From Urechis unicinctus (taxonomy: Eukaryota; Annelida; Polychaeta; Xenopneusta; Urechidae): a DNA stretch of 64,000 nucleotides. The position numbers were made by a program, and so were the translations under genes. Where the stretch lies: assembly GCA_034190875.2 (NCBI GenBank), contig CM067355.1:34348614-34412613 (forward strand), given 5' to 3'. The notes under the pieces were generated by a model that was not told the origin of the DNA, ran no database searches, and worked only from the letters and a program-made list of their open reading frames with translations. The first letter of the stretch is position 1; each line of letters starts with the position of its first letter. Below are positions 13,740 to 24,965 of this stretch, piece by piece.

Positions 13740-14585
13740 CCTGGCTTGACGGTAGTGGTTGCCGGATGGCGGATAGAGGTTGTTGGGTGGAGGACGGAGG
13801 TTGCTGGAGGGAGGACAGAGGTTCCTGGATGGAGGACAGAGGTTGCTGGATGGAAGACAGACGTTGCTGTATGGAGGACAGAGGTTGCTGGATGGAGGAC
13901 AGAGGTTGCTGGATGGAGGACAGAGGTTGCTGGATGGAAGACTGAGGTTGCTGTATGGAGGACAGAGGTTGCTGGAGAACACAGGTTGCTGGATGTAGGA
14001 CAGAGTTTGATAGTTGTAGGGTAGTGGTTGCTGGTTGTAGGGAAATGGTTGCTGGAAGATGGATCGAAGTTGCTGGTTGTAGGGCAGAGGTTGCTGGTTG
14101 TAGGGCAGAGGTTGCTGGTTGTAGGGCAGAGGTTGATAGTTGTAGGGTAGTGGTTGCTGGTTGTAGGGTAGTGGTTGCTGGTTGTAGGGCAGAGGTTACC
14201 GGTTGTAGGGTAGTGGTTGCTGGTTGTAGGGCAGAGGTTACCGGTTGTAGGGTAGTGGTTGCTGGTTGTAGGGCAGAGGTTACCGGTTGTAGGGTAGTGG
14301 TTGCTGGTTGTAGGGCAGAGGTTACCGGTTGTAGGGTAGTGGTTGCTGGTTGTAGGGCAGAGGTTACCGGTTGTAGGGTAGTGGTTGCTGGAAGATGGAT
14401 CGAAGTTGCTGGTTGTAGGGTAGTGGTTGCTGGTTGTAGGGCAGAGGTTGCTGGTTGTAGGGTAGTGGTTGCTGGTTGTAGGGCAGAGGTTGCTGGTTGT
14501 AGGGTAGTGGTTGCTGGTTGTAGGGCAGAGGTTGCTGGTTGTAGGGCAGAGGTTGCTGGTTGTAGGGCAGAGGTTGCTGGATGGA
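13740..14585. repeat. 21-bp minisatellite, about 40 copies, with 42-bp higher-order units
   Basis: Left part: GGATGGAGGACAGAGGTTGC units. Right part: GTAGGGCAGAGGTTGCTGGT units. At about 14,125-14,390 a two-unit block (GTAGGGTAGTGGTTGCTGGT plus a GGCAGAGGTTACCGGTT unit) repeats as a 42-bp higher-order unit. Both strands are open over hundreds of codons. Confidence 0.96.
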
Positions 14586-14769
14586 GGATGTAGGCAATTG
14601 GACGAGGGGTGAGGGGGATGTGGCAGTGCTTGCTCGGTTCCAGTCTGTTGTTGATGCTGTGTACCGGATGTGGGTCCAACTGGAAACCAGATATTTCTCC
14701 AATCAACCATGTATGGAATTCGACAGCGCAACTTCAGATGGTTTTAATGAGTCATGTACAATTCTGAGT

Positions 14770-14995
14770 ATAACCATGCAGGTAGAACTATGTAGGTATT
14801 ACCATGCAGGTATAAGCATGCAGGCACCATGCTTACATAACCATGATTGGTACTCATGACGGTATAACCATACGGGTCTGGCCATCTTGATATACCCATG
14901 ACGGTATAACCATGCAGGTCTGACCGTCTTGATATACCCATAACGGTACCACCAGTCAGGTCTAACCGTCTTGCAATATCCATGACGGTATAACC
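14770..14995. repeat. Degenerate repeat (ACCATGCAGGTATAA / CATGACGGTATAACCAT)
   Basis: First a short block of about 15 bases, then about 3 longer units of roughly 57 bases containing GTCTGACCGTCTTGATATAC. Confidence 0.82.
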
Positions 14996-15490
14996 ATTGA
15001 TGAATATGACGGGGAGTTTCGAGCCGCTCTAACTGGCCTCCAGAGATCCGACAGCGTTTACAAACGACTTCCTTTCCTTTTTCTCGACCTCTCTGCGTTC
15101 ATACCTGTCGGCCTATCTTATCAGTCGACGGGCACCTGTCAATCTCCACCCGCCTGCTGATTAGTGCACGTATGTGTCAATGGGGTCTGAAGTCCTATCC
15201 GCTCTCCATTATCGCCCGTTGACAGAGCATGCGACCACTCGGTCGCTAATCCTCAGTGAATAGACACACACGCTAGAATAATACATGCTTACAATGAGGA
15301 CGCGTCTTACGTAACGCTCTCCGTCTATCAACACAAATGCCAATAGTGAGTGAGCGCGGTGATAAACGACGCGTTATCAGCGCGTCTTATCACCCTATTC
15401 ACTGATGCCAATGGAATAGTGCAAGTGATATCGTCAGCTCAAGGCCACAAACGCCACGCACAACGTGGCCACCAACCTGCTTTCCCTCGT
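14996..15490. other. Unique sequence
   Basis: Balanced composition; no array or recognisable coding sequence. Confidence 0.55.
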
Positions 15491-15740
15491 CTCAATCGCC
15501 GCCATTCACCAGAAAGAGTAAGTTTATCTGCACTCAATTGGCGCCAATCACCAGAAAGAGTAAGTTTATCTGCACTCAATCGGCGCCAATAACCACAAAG
15601 AGTAAGTTTATCTGCACTCAGTCAGCGCCTATCACCAGAAAGAGTAAGTATATCTGCACTCAATTGACGCTGATAACAAGAAATACTAAGTCTACCTGGA
15701 CTCAATTTGTGCCAATTACGCGAAACGCTGAGTCTACCTG
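15490..15740. repeat. 42-bp minisatellite, about 6 copies
   Basis: CACCAGAAAGAGTAAGTTTA followed by TCTGCACTCAATCGGCGC; later copies diverge. Confidence 0.92.
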
Positions 15741-15835
15741 GACTCGGGTTGAAGCCTCACAGGATTACGGGAAGTCCTCTTCAATGGGGGTCCCATTCTC
15801 GGCATAAACTAGTCCCAAATCAGCGTCCCACTCAA

Positions 15836-16510
15836 ACTGCCCCGCTAACGTGGTCTCAGCTAACGCCACAGAGCCTGGCGACTTCTCACTGCCCCGCTGA
15901 CGTGGTCTCAGCTAACGCCACAGAGCCTGGCTACTTCTCACTGCCCCGCTGACGTTGTCTCAGCTAACGCCCCAGAGCCTGGCGACTTCTCACTGCCCCG
16001 CTGACGTTGTCTCAGCTAACGCCCCAGAGCCTGGCGACTTCTCACTGCCCCGCTGACGTTGTCTCAGCTAACGCCACAGAGCCTGGCTACTACTCACTGC
16101 CCCGCTGACGTTGTCTCAGCTAACGCCACAGAGCCTGGCAACTTCTCACTGCCCCGCTGACGTTGTCTCAGCTAACGCCACAGAGCCTGGCGACTTCTCA
16201 CTGCCCCGCTGACGTTGTCTCAGCTAACGCCACAGAGCCTGGCGACTTCTCACTGCCCCGCTGACGTTGTCTCAGCTAACGCCACAGAGCCTGGCGACTT
16301 CTCACTGCCCCGCTGACGTTGTCTCAGCTAACGCCACAGAGCCTGGCTACTACTCACTGCCCCGCTGACGTTGTCTCAGCTAACGCCACAGAGCCTGGCG
16401 ACTTCTCACTGCCCCGCTGACGTTGTCTCAGCTAACGCCACAGAGCCTGGCGACTTCTCACTGCCCCGCTGACGTTGTCTCAGCTAACGCCACAGAGCCT
16501 GGCTACACCC
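15836..16510. repeat. 52-bp minisatellite, about 13 copies
   Basis: CTGCCCCGCTGACGTTGTCT recurs exactly every 52 bases (for example 15,941). Copies differ by only a few substitutions. Confidence 0.97.
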
Positions 16511-16569
16511 ATTAGCGCCGCAGTAAACGTTCAGTGGGTGTTGATTGTTGTTCTCTTTCTACCATATCA

Positions 16570-16915
16570 CCCTTGCTGCTCCCCCATCTCACATTGCTCT
16601 TCAATCTCAACCTTTTGCTCCTCAATCTCACCCTATTTTTCCGCGATCTTACCCTATTTCTCCTCAATCTCACCCTATTGTTCCTCAATCTCTCCCTATT
16701 GCTCCTTAAGCTCACACTATAGCTCCTCAATCTCACCTTTTGCCCCTCAATCTCACCTTTTGCCCCTCAATCTCTCCCTATTGCTCATCAATCTCTCCCC
16801 ATTGCTCATCAATCTCTCCCTTTTGCTTATCATTCTCTCCCTATTGCTCATCAATCTCTCTCTTTTGCTCATCAATCTCTCCCTATTGGTCCCCAATCTC
16901 TCCCTATTACCGCTA
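16570..16915. repeat. 21-bp pyrimidine-rich minisatellite, about 16 copies
   Basis: CTCATCAATCTCTCCCTATT units, with CTCCTCAATCTCACC variants on the left. Confidence 0.93.
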
Positions 16916-17061
16916 TTACCGCTCCATACCCCCCTATTATCCGGAAGCACTTTCCTTCTCCGCTCGTTCTCTGCTTGGATTACCCTACGATTCTCTCCAA
17001 TGTTTATTATTTACTCACTTGTATTTCACTGTGGAGTCATTGGGCGCACAAGTGCGGCTGT

Positions 17062-17225
17062 AAGTGTCCCGACTTACCCTCTCTGTATCCTATCACCTCG
17101 CTTCACCAACCCGACTTACCCTCTCTGTATCCTATCACCTCGCTTCACCATCCCGACTTACCCTCTCTGTATCCTATCACCTCGCTTCACCATCCCGACT
17201 TACCCTCTCTGTATCCTATCCTCAT
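17062..17225. repeat. 42-bp minisatellite, 4 copies
   Basis: CCCGACTTACCCTCTCTGTA followed by TCCTATCACCTCGCTTCACC. Confidence 0.95.
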
Positions 17226-17364
17226 TACGCCATCTCGCCTTCCTTCTGTTATCCATGAGAACGACTTTATATCGGTCTACCGTCGTGCCAAGCTCAGAGG
17301 CAGATAAGGCGCACGCTGAAATTGATTCCACCGAACGTCACCTACCGTCTAAAACCACCATCAT

Positions 17365-17560
17365 AACAACCATGTAATTCATGATTCACCCACACCCGTG
17401 TCAAACATAATTCATCCACACCCAAGTCATTTGTGGTTCACCCTCACCCATGTCATACATTATTCACCCACACCCAAATCACTTATGGTTCACCCACACC
17501 CATGTCATGCATAATTCACCCACACCCGAGTTTTCCATGATTCACCCACATCAATGTCAC
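17365..17560. repeat. About 30-bp degenerate repeat
   Basis: TTCACCCACACCCATGTCAT-like units, about 6. Confidence 0.85.
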
Positions 17561-17820
17561 TATAGCGTGAGTGGCTAGCTCTGGCTCAGCCCCAGGCGGC
17601 GTTCACAGACGGATGCGGGCACGTTCCATGCGGCGTCCTCCTGCTGATAGCATGTCAGCTGTTCAAATGGGAATAATCAATGAGTAGTGACGGCGCCCGG
17701 CACATAATCGTTCTGGGCGCGCCATCCATTTTTACATGCCACCGGATTGCGCGTCAGCCTTCGTAAAACCAGCAGTTGGGTTTGTTACACAACCAGCTCG
17801 ACACGCGTAAATACTGTTAT
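17561..17820. other. Unique sequence
   Basis: No array or recognisable gene. Confidence 0.55.
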
Positions 17821-19070
17821 CCGGTTCAGTGTGTCGTCAGTTACACTGTCAGGCGTCCCTAGTTCAGTCTGTCGTCAGTTACTCTGTCAGGCGTCCCTAG
17901 TTCAGAATGTCGTCAGTTAATATGTCAGGCGTCCCTAGTTCAGAATGTCGTCAGTTACTCTGTCATGCATCCCTAGTTCAGTCTGTCGTCAGTTACTCTG
18001 TCAGGCGTCCCTAGTTCAGTCTGTCGTCAATTACTCTTTCAGACGTCCCTAGTTCAGTCTGTCGTCAGTTACTCTGTCCATCATCCTTGGTTCAGTCTGT
18101 TTTCAGTTACTCAGTCAGCCGTCTCTGATTCAGTCTGTTGTCAGCTACTCTGTCAGTCATCCTTGGTTCAGTGTGTTGTCAGCTACTCTGTCAGCCGTCT
18201 CTGATTCAGTGTGTTGTCAGCTACTCTGTCAGCCGTCTCTGATTCAGTCTGTTGTCAACTACTCTGTCAGTCATCCTTAGTTCAGTCTGTTGTCAGCTAC
18301 TCTGTCAGTCATCCTTGGTTCAGTCTGTTGTCAGCTACTCTGTCAGACGTCTCTTGTTCAGCCTGTTGTCAGCTACTCTGTCAGACGTCTCTGGTGCAGT
18401 CTGTTGTCAGCTACTCTGTCAGTCATCCTTGGTTCAGTCAGTTGTCAGCTACTCTGTCAGTTCAACTTGGTTCAGTCTGTTGTCAGCTACTCTGTCAGAC
18501 GTCTCTTGTTCAGCCTGTTGTCAGCTACTCTGTCAGACGTCTCTGGTTCAGTCTGTTGTCAGCTACTCTGTCAGTCATCCTTGGTTCAGTCAGTTGTCAG
18601 CTACTCTGTCAGTTCAACTTGGTTCAGTCTGTTGTCAGCTACTCTGTCAGTCATCCTTGGTTCAGTCTGTTGTCAGCTAATCTGTCAGTCATCCTTGGTT
18701 CAGTCTGTTGTCAGCTACTCTATCAGACGTCTCTGATTCAGTATGTTGTCAGCTACTTTGTCAGTCATCCTTGGTTCAGTCTGTTGTCAGCTACTCTGTC
18801 AGTCATCCTTGGTTCAGTCAGTTGTCAGCTACTCTGTCAGTTCAACTTGGTTCAGTCTGTTGTCAGCTACTCTGTCAGTCATCCTTGGTTCAGTCTGTTG
18901 TCAGCTACTCTATCAGACGTCTCTGATTCAGTATGTTGTCAGCTACTCTGTCAGTCATCCTTGGTTCAGTCTGTTGTCAGCTACTCTGTCAGTTCAACTT
19001 GATTCAGTCTGTTGTCAGCTACTCTGTCAGTCATCCTTGATTCAGTCTGTTGTCAGCTACTCTGTCAGTC
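17820..19070. repeat. 38-bp minisatellite, about 33 copies
   Basis: GGTTCAGTCTGTTGTCAGCT followed by ACTCTGTCAG and a variable 8-base tail (TCATCCTT, ACGTCTCT, TTCAACTT), which marks unit subtypes arranged in recurring order. The left edge is more divergent. Confidence 0.97.
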
Positions 19071-19500
19071 GTCCCCGTCGACCCTCTGGATGTCTGTTGT
19101 TACCGAAGCGGAGGAGAGTGAGTCGCCCGGGTCGTGCTTTGATCACCTGGAGCCTTAGGAAGCACTTAAGCACTGATTGAGATATCCCAGTCCTTATTCC
19201 ATTCCCTCCCCCTGGGACGCCTATTAACCCGATGAAGCTGGCTTTCCATTTTCAATTACTCTTATTTGTCACATTTCATTAACCCTTTATCCCACCTTCA
19301 CCGTCCGTCTGTCGTCCGCTTCATTAGCGGGACGCGATGTGGCGCTGGAGGACGCTAGGCAGACAATAATGGGAAGGTTTCTGGCAATGAAGTTGTTTGG
19401 AGCTGTGGCGGTTTGAAATTGACTTAGCAGAAAGCCACGATGCCCGCGGCAAGGCTGAGGCTAGAAAATGATTTAAAAAAAATGTTAGTGTTAAGTCATT
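19071..19500. other. Unique sequence
   Basis: About 430 bases without array or recognised gene. Confidence 0.55.
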
Positions 19501-19504
19501 GATT

Positions 19505-19800
19505 GTGTGATGTTGGTTGTTAGTTGTGATGTTGGTTGTGATGTTGGTTGTGATGTTGGTTGTGATGTTGGTTGATCGATAGCGTGTGGTGGCGTGAATA
19601 TCGCCTGGCTGTCTTCCAAGCACATTGAACAACAACAACAACAACAACATCTTCATCGCCGTTATTATCATCGTCGTCAACACGAGTCATCATATTAACG
19701 TCATCAACACGAGTCATCACATTAACGTCATCAACACGAGTCATCACATTAACGTCATCAACACGAGTCATCACATTAACGTCATCAACACGAGTCAGCT
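19505..19800. repeat. 12-bp repeat, (CAA)n, and 27-bp minisatellite
   Basis: GTGATGTTGGTT recurs five times (to 19,575); (CAA)7 lies near 19,628-19,650; CATCAACACGAGTCATCACA recurs five times with period 27 (19,676-19,797). Confidence 0.94.
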
Positions 19801-20085
19801 TTGGATCGCAAACATCGACGCCCTATCTTTGTATCAAGGCGCTGCGAGAAAGTGGACTGCCAGGCAACCCTCATAACTCTGGCTTTGTGTCGCTATTTCA
19901 ACGCTTAGTCTCTTGATATTGAGAAACTGGAGTTCCATGACAACGCTTTGCGTTCGGCAGCTTTATTCACTGAATTAATGCAGCGTTGTCATGACTACCA
20001 GACCTGGTCATCCAACAGGTGTGCGAGTAATGATCACCGGCTTTCCTGTTGTTCGGATGAAACGCATGCTTTTCTGCTCTGGGAT
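19800..20085. other. Unique sequence
   Basis: No array or recognisable gene. Confidence 0.55.
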
Positions 20086-20385
20086 CATGGAGGTCTGTAA
20101 CAAGGTAGCATAGAGGGTCATGGAGGTCTGTAAAAAGGTAGCATAGAGGGTCATGGAGGTCTGTAAAAAGGTAGCATAGAGGGTCATGGAGGTCCGTAAA
20201 TAGGTAGCATAGAGGGTCATGGAGGTCTGTAAAAAGGTAGAATAGAGGGTCATGGAGGTGTGTAAAAAGGTAGAATAGAGGGTCATGGAGGTCTGTAAAA
20301 AGGTAGCATAGAGGGTCATGGAGGTCTATAAAAAGGTAGCATTGAGTGTCATGGAGGTCTGTAAAAAGGTAGCATAGAGTGTCAT
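20085..20385. repeat. 33-bp minisatellite, 9 copies
   Basis: TGTAAAAAGGTAGCATAGAG followed by GGTCATGGAGGTC. The minus strand reads an 11-residue frame without other support. Confidence 0.96.
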
Positions 20386-21060
20386 GAACCAATAGACTTA
20401 GATAGGGAAAGGTAATCAGGTCCGCGCTCAGTTAGAGAGGGTCCGCGCTGAGATGACTCGCCGAAGTCTTTAACACACCGTGAACGCACTCAATTTGTCC
20501 TACACGGCCGAGTTGTTTGTTAGGCATGAGTTGACCCTTCAGCCTTGACACCGACCTGCAGCTCATTGTTGCTGGCCCATTGTCTGTCAACAATAGACAG
20601 CGCTAACAACCACTAATGGTCGCTAATTCGCTCTGCTCGACATTGCTGCCTCCATTGTGGGAACTCTTCACAGATGACAGGGCCATTGTGACTGCGTCGA
20701 CGTGCGGTGGTACCCTCTACGCGGGGGTGTGTGTGTGTGGGGGGGGGGGGTGTCGCTAGGTGGGGTTGTGGCGGTAAGGCAGACTGCTAGGCTGTTTAAT
20801 AAACTCCCCTCAACGAGTTGGTCACCTGAACAAAACACAGGTGTGTGTGAACTGACCGCTCACTCTCTTACGTCAGAGCATTGTCTCCATAGTGTGCCTC
20901 GCCTCGATAGAGTGTTGTCAACCAACCAGAGCGACGACACAACTCAACTATAGCCATCCAACACATTCCAACTCCACCGGGCGTGTTTACTCCGGCTGAC
21001 AGTCCCCAGTCCGGCCAGTTGATGGTGGCTGAAAAGGGGAGCCAGCAACAGTTCGAGGGG
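20386..21060. other. Unique sequence with a G12 tract
   Basis: About 670 bases; (GT)n plus 12 G at 20,728-20,750. No gene recognised. Confidence 0.55.
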
Positions 21061-21064
21061 ATCT

Positions 21065-21420
21065 CGATGATCTATAAATTGGTCTTGGGGATCTTTTGAG
21101 TGGCCAGATGATCTATAAATTTGTCTAAGGGATCTTTTGAGTGGCCAGATGATCTATAAATTGGTCTTGTGATCTGTTGAGTGGTCAGATGATCTATAAA
21201 TTTGTCTTGGGATCTATTGAGTGGCCAGATCATCTATAAGTTGGTCTTGGGGATCTATTGAGTGGTAAGATGATCTATAAGTTGGTCTTGGGGATCTATT
21301 GAGTGGTAAGATGATCTATAAGTTGGTCTTGGGGATCTATCATGTCTTCCTTGGGTGCTGTCATGTCTTCCTGGGGTGCTGTCATGGGTCTTCCTGGGGT
21401 GCTGTCATGTCTTCCGTGGC
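21065..21420. repeat. About 40-bp then 21-bp minisatellites
   Basis: GATGATCTATAAATTTGTCT followed by a GGGATCTATTGAGTGG block, seven copies; then CTGTCATGTCTTCCTGGGGTG, three to four copies. Confidence 0.93.
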
Positions 21421-21945
21421 CATCTTTTCTTAGTTTCACACCTTTACACGCGAATGCGCGAAAGCAGATGTTAAGAGCTTATTGTTGGAGTGGCACTTGA
21501 GTCGTAAAAAGCCCCTGTGGGTGTGAGGCTGGAGTGGCTCTTGAGTCGTAAAAAGCCCCTGTGGGTATGAGGCTGGGTGCGGGGAACCAGAACGTGTACA
21601 GTAGCTGTCCGTGTCGGACTGGAGGACGCGCTAGTTTTATCTTACTACAACTGACAGTGTGACAAGAGCGACGAATCTTTTAGGTAACACGCACTCGAGT
21701 CTTAAAAAGCCCCTCCTCTCACACTGTTACTATACACATACTGAAAGGGCTGTTGGGGTTCCACAGTCCTCTTCATAACGCGTGTAGTTTTGATGTTCCA
21801 CAGTCCTCTTCATAACGCGTGTAGTTTTGATGTTCCACAGTCCTCTTCATAACGCGTGTAGTTTTGATGTTCCACGGTCCTCTTCATAACGCGTGTAGTT
21901 TTGATGTTCCACAGTCCTCTTCATAACGCGTGTAGATTGGATAAA
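21421..21945. repeat. 44-bp pair and 37-bp minisatellite (5 copies)
   Basis: CTTGAGTCGTAAAAAGCCCC occurs twice at a 44-base interval (about 21,495-21,580), with an echo near 21,693. CACAGTCCTCTTCATAACGC repeats every 37 bases at 21,760-21,945, nearly identical. Confidence 0.92.
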
Positions 21946-22595
21946 CTGTTAGTCAACAGACAGCATGCATTGTGTTGGTCTGGGAAGACGCTGCCTGTGA
22001 GATACCTACTGACGGTGACCCCTGTCAGGGGATGTCTCAGGCATACGGTCGCCGTCACGAGACGTCCGCTCCTTGCCAACCACCTGCCGTGTAATGATGA
22101 CGTCACGCCGCCTTATCACGGCGGAGCATCTGAGTAGCGAAGATGTAATTAGCGTAGCTGTACACGGACTGGCCCGAGAAATGGGGTCTCCCCGGTACAG
22201 GGCCCCAGCTCATCTAGAGATACACAGACCGTCATCCTCCCCCCCCCCACCCACCCACCGCCTCCTAATGACTAACCCACGCCCCCTGCCTGCCTCACGA
22301 CACGCCATTAGTACAGTTTCACTGGGTGATCTCCACGGCGCGTATTTCCCCTCAGGTGCGTTATCCCGGTAAATAACACAAATAAGTCTCCATAGCAACA
22401 CAGGTAAGCAATGTCTTGTACAGGTGAAATACGACCGCGACTGAAATTGACAAGCAACATGCGAAATATGGCCAGCAGGGCGTGCGGCTCGGTCAATAGG
22501 ATTGCGTCCTGGGCGTGCGGCTCGGTCAATAGGGCTGTCTGAGTTCATGTCAATTAGCCTAATTGATCAAATGAGTCTCTTAACAACATTGGGGA
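21946..22595. other. Unique sequence
   Basis: About 650 bases. A GCGTGCGGCTCGGTCAATAG block occurs twice near 22,480-22,535. No gene recognised. Confidence 0.55.
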
Positions 22596-22596
22596 G

Positions 22597-23285
22597 ATCT
22601 CCCGCCTCCACTCTCCCGTCTCCACTCTCCCGCCTCCACTCTCCCGTCTCCACTCTCCCGCCTCCACTCTTCCGCCTCCACTCTCCCGTCTCCACTCTCC
22701 CGTCTCCACTCTCCCGTATCCACTCTTTCGTCTCTACTCTCCCGTCTCCACTCTCCCGCCCCCACTCCCCCGTCTCCACTCTCCCGCCCCTACTACCCCG
22801 TCTCCACTCCCCCGTCTCCACTCTCCCGCCCCCACTCCCCCGTCTCCACTCCCCCGCCCCTACTACCCCGTCTCCACTCCCCCGTCTCCACTCTCCCGCC
22901 CCCACTCCCCCGTCTCCACTCTCCCGTCTTCACTCTTTCGTCTCTACTCTCCCGTCTCCACTCTCCCGCCCCCACTCTCCCGTCTCCACTCTCCCATCTC
23001 CACTCTTTCGTCTCTACTCTCCCGTCTCCACTCTCCCGCCCCCACTCCCCCGTCTCCACTCTCCCGCCCCCACTCCCCCGTCTCCACTCCCCCCCCCCCC
23101 TACTACCCCGTCTCCACTCCCCCGTCTCCACTCTCCCGCCCCCACTCCCCCGTCTCCACTCTCCCGTCTCCACTCTTTCGTCTCTACTCTCCCGTCTCCA
23201 CTCCCCCGCCCCCACTCCCCCGTCTCCACTCTCCCGCCCTCACTCCCCCGTCTCCACTCCCCCGCCCCTACTACCCCGCCTCCTC
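22597..23285. repeat. 14-bp pyrimidine minisatellite, about 49 copies
   Basis: TCTCCCGTCTCCAC and CCCCCGCCCCCACT variants in mosaic order. Blocks containing CTCTTTCGTCTCTACTCTCC recur at 22,721, 22,931, 23,004 and 23,172, showing higher-order duplication. Confidence 0.95.
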
Positions 23286-24736
23286 CACGCCTCCTCTACT
23301 TCACCTTATTTAGAAAGACATGCAGGCAAGATAATCAAGAGGGTGGTTTCGATATCGCGGGACGTGGGGTGGGAGGGGGGGGATGTATCACTGATACAGG
23401 GGCTGGTTATGTAAGTAAGCCAAGGGCTTACGCGTCTTGACTCGACTGCAATGCAGGCACGTCATGCGTCATGCGTTTTGCGTCATGTGTCATGCGTTAT
23501 GCGTTCTGTCATAGCTCGTTACTTAGAAACGAAAACATTGCGCGTCCCCATGTGTGTCCGGTTTCCGTTTACTTCTATCGCCTATTTGTTAACTTGGCGT
23601 TTTTGGAACGCCAAGTTATGGCGATCGGTCCGGTTTGTTACTTTGTCGATCGAAACATCGGTTTGTGTACCAACTCACCACCCGACCCGCCCACCAGGCG
23701 GCGCCACACGGTACCGACATCGACACAGAGCACAATTATTTTGCTACGCGAAATACAAACTTGAGTATAAAAACTCGATTCGTATATATTTGCCTTTCAC
23801 TTGTATTTGTCAAGTATTGCTCAATGAACAAATATGGCTTCGGTTTCCCAGAGCTGATAAAGAGTGAGATATGAAATACTTGTATTTAGTAATCAAAGCG
23901 TGGCGACTGCTGCCAGTACACGATGACAGTAAACGCCTTCAATTGCCCAATCCAAACCTCACTGGCTGCTTATTTCATTCAAACTCCCTCCGCTTCTGAC
24001 AACCACGGCGACCTTATTATTAGCATTTCACAAAAGCAGACGACTTGTTACCATTGGTCTTCCGCTCAGACTATCACGCCGCCGAGCAGCCGCCGCGAAT
24101 TTGTTAACAGCAGACGACAAATTCATGAGATTTGTCCACTGGCCTGGAAGGCTGGCTCCTTTGACGAGAAAAAAATTGACAAGTCCCGAGGCGTTTTTTG
24201 GTGGGAGGGTCCATTTGGGAATCGCCTTTCATGTGCCGGGAGCCGTGGGCTTTGTGATCACGTGATGTCGGGTTCCGCGCGATTGGTCGCCAACGCTTGT
24301 TCCGTTTTGTTACAATGATGAGAAACCACGTCTGGCACGCGTTATTAGAAGCGTAGCGTAGACTAGCTAATGAGGATATGATCTGGAAGTGTACACAGAA
24401 CGCGGTCACTCGGTACTGTCTGTAGAGGTTACGTGATCGCATGAGTTGGATGAGATGAAGACGAGGATTGGTTTAGAATGGGATGACGAACTCCGTAAAG
24501 GGCTGCATGTCAATGACGTTATGGTGCTTGGGAAGAGGGCGCGGGAAGCTCGCCTCATGGCTCGTGCAGCCTCCCTGCTACGACTCACTGGGTCATGTGA
24601 TTAGGTCGTAGCTGAGGCCACCAGGAGGCCCTTAAATACATCAGGCGGCAATTCCCGACCACCAAATCCTAACGTCTGAGTCGCCGAGTGACGTCCTGGA
24701 CTGTGTCGAGTCGAGAAAAGTCGGGGCCAGGGCACC
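23286..24736. other. Longest repeat-poor island outside the Frizzled region (about 1.45 kb)
   Basis: Only a short CATGCGTCATGCGT cluster (23,462-23,505) and a 12-bp-stem hairpin (23,590-23,618) stand out. A TATAAAAA sequence lies at 23,766 with a TTCACTT initiator-like sequence 33 bases later, and an ATG open frame of 131 codons spans 23,923-24,318. I recognise no protein family in it and cannot call it a gene. Confidence 0.5.
23590..23618. repeat. Perfect short inverted repeat (12-bp stem, 5-base loop)
   Basis: TAACTTGGCGTT, loop TTTGG, then AACGCCAAGTTA. It also contains TTGGC and GCCAA half-sites of nuclear factor I type, but spaced 11 bases apart instead of the usual 5. Confidence 0.9.
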
Positions 24737-24965
24737 TCGCGGGGTTAATGCGTCTTCGCGGGGTTAATGCGTCATCGTGGGGTTAATGCGTCCTCGTGGG
24801 GTTAATGCGTCCTCGCGTGGTTAATGCGTTCTTGCAGGGTTAATGCGTCTTCGCGGGGTTAATGCCTCCTAATACGTCCTCGCGGGGTTAATGCGTTAAT
24901 GCGTCCTCGCGGGGTTAATGCGTCCTCGCGGGGTTAATGCGTCCTCGCGGGGTTAATGCGTCTTC
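24737..24965. repeat. 19-bp minisatellite, about 12 copies
   Basis: TCCTCGCGGGGTTAATGCG units; one partial unit near 24,865. Confidence 0.95.

Noticed and set aside
13681..14731. Minus-strand frames of over 330 codons (TTLQPATSALQPA type)
   Set aside because: By-product of the 21-bp period; two minus frames and one plus frame are open over the same DNA.
23923..24318. 131-codon ATG frame in a unique region
   Set aside because: No family resemblance, overlapped by an open frame on the other strand, no splice or polyadenylation context. It may be chance; transcript data would decide.
24737..24965. Telomere-like GGGTTAAT repeats
   Set aside because: The unit is 19 bp with CCTCGCG, not TTAGGG, and lies inside the scaffold between other minisatellites.
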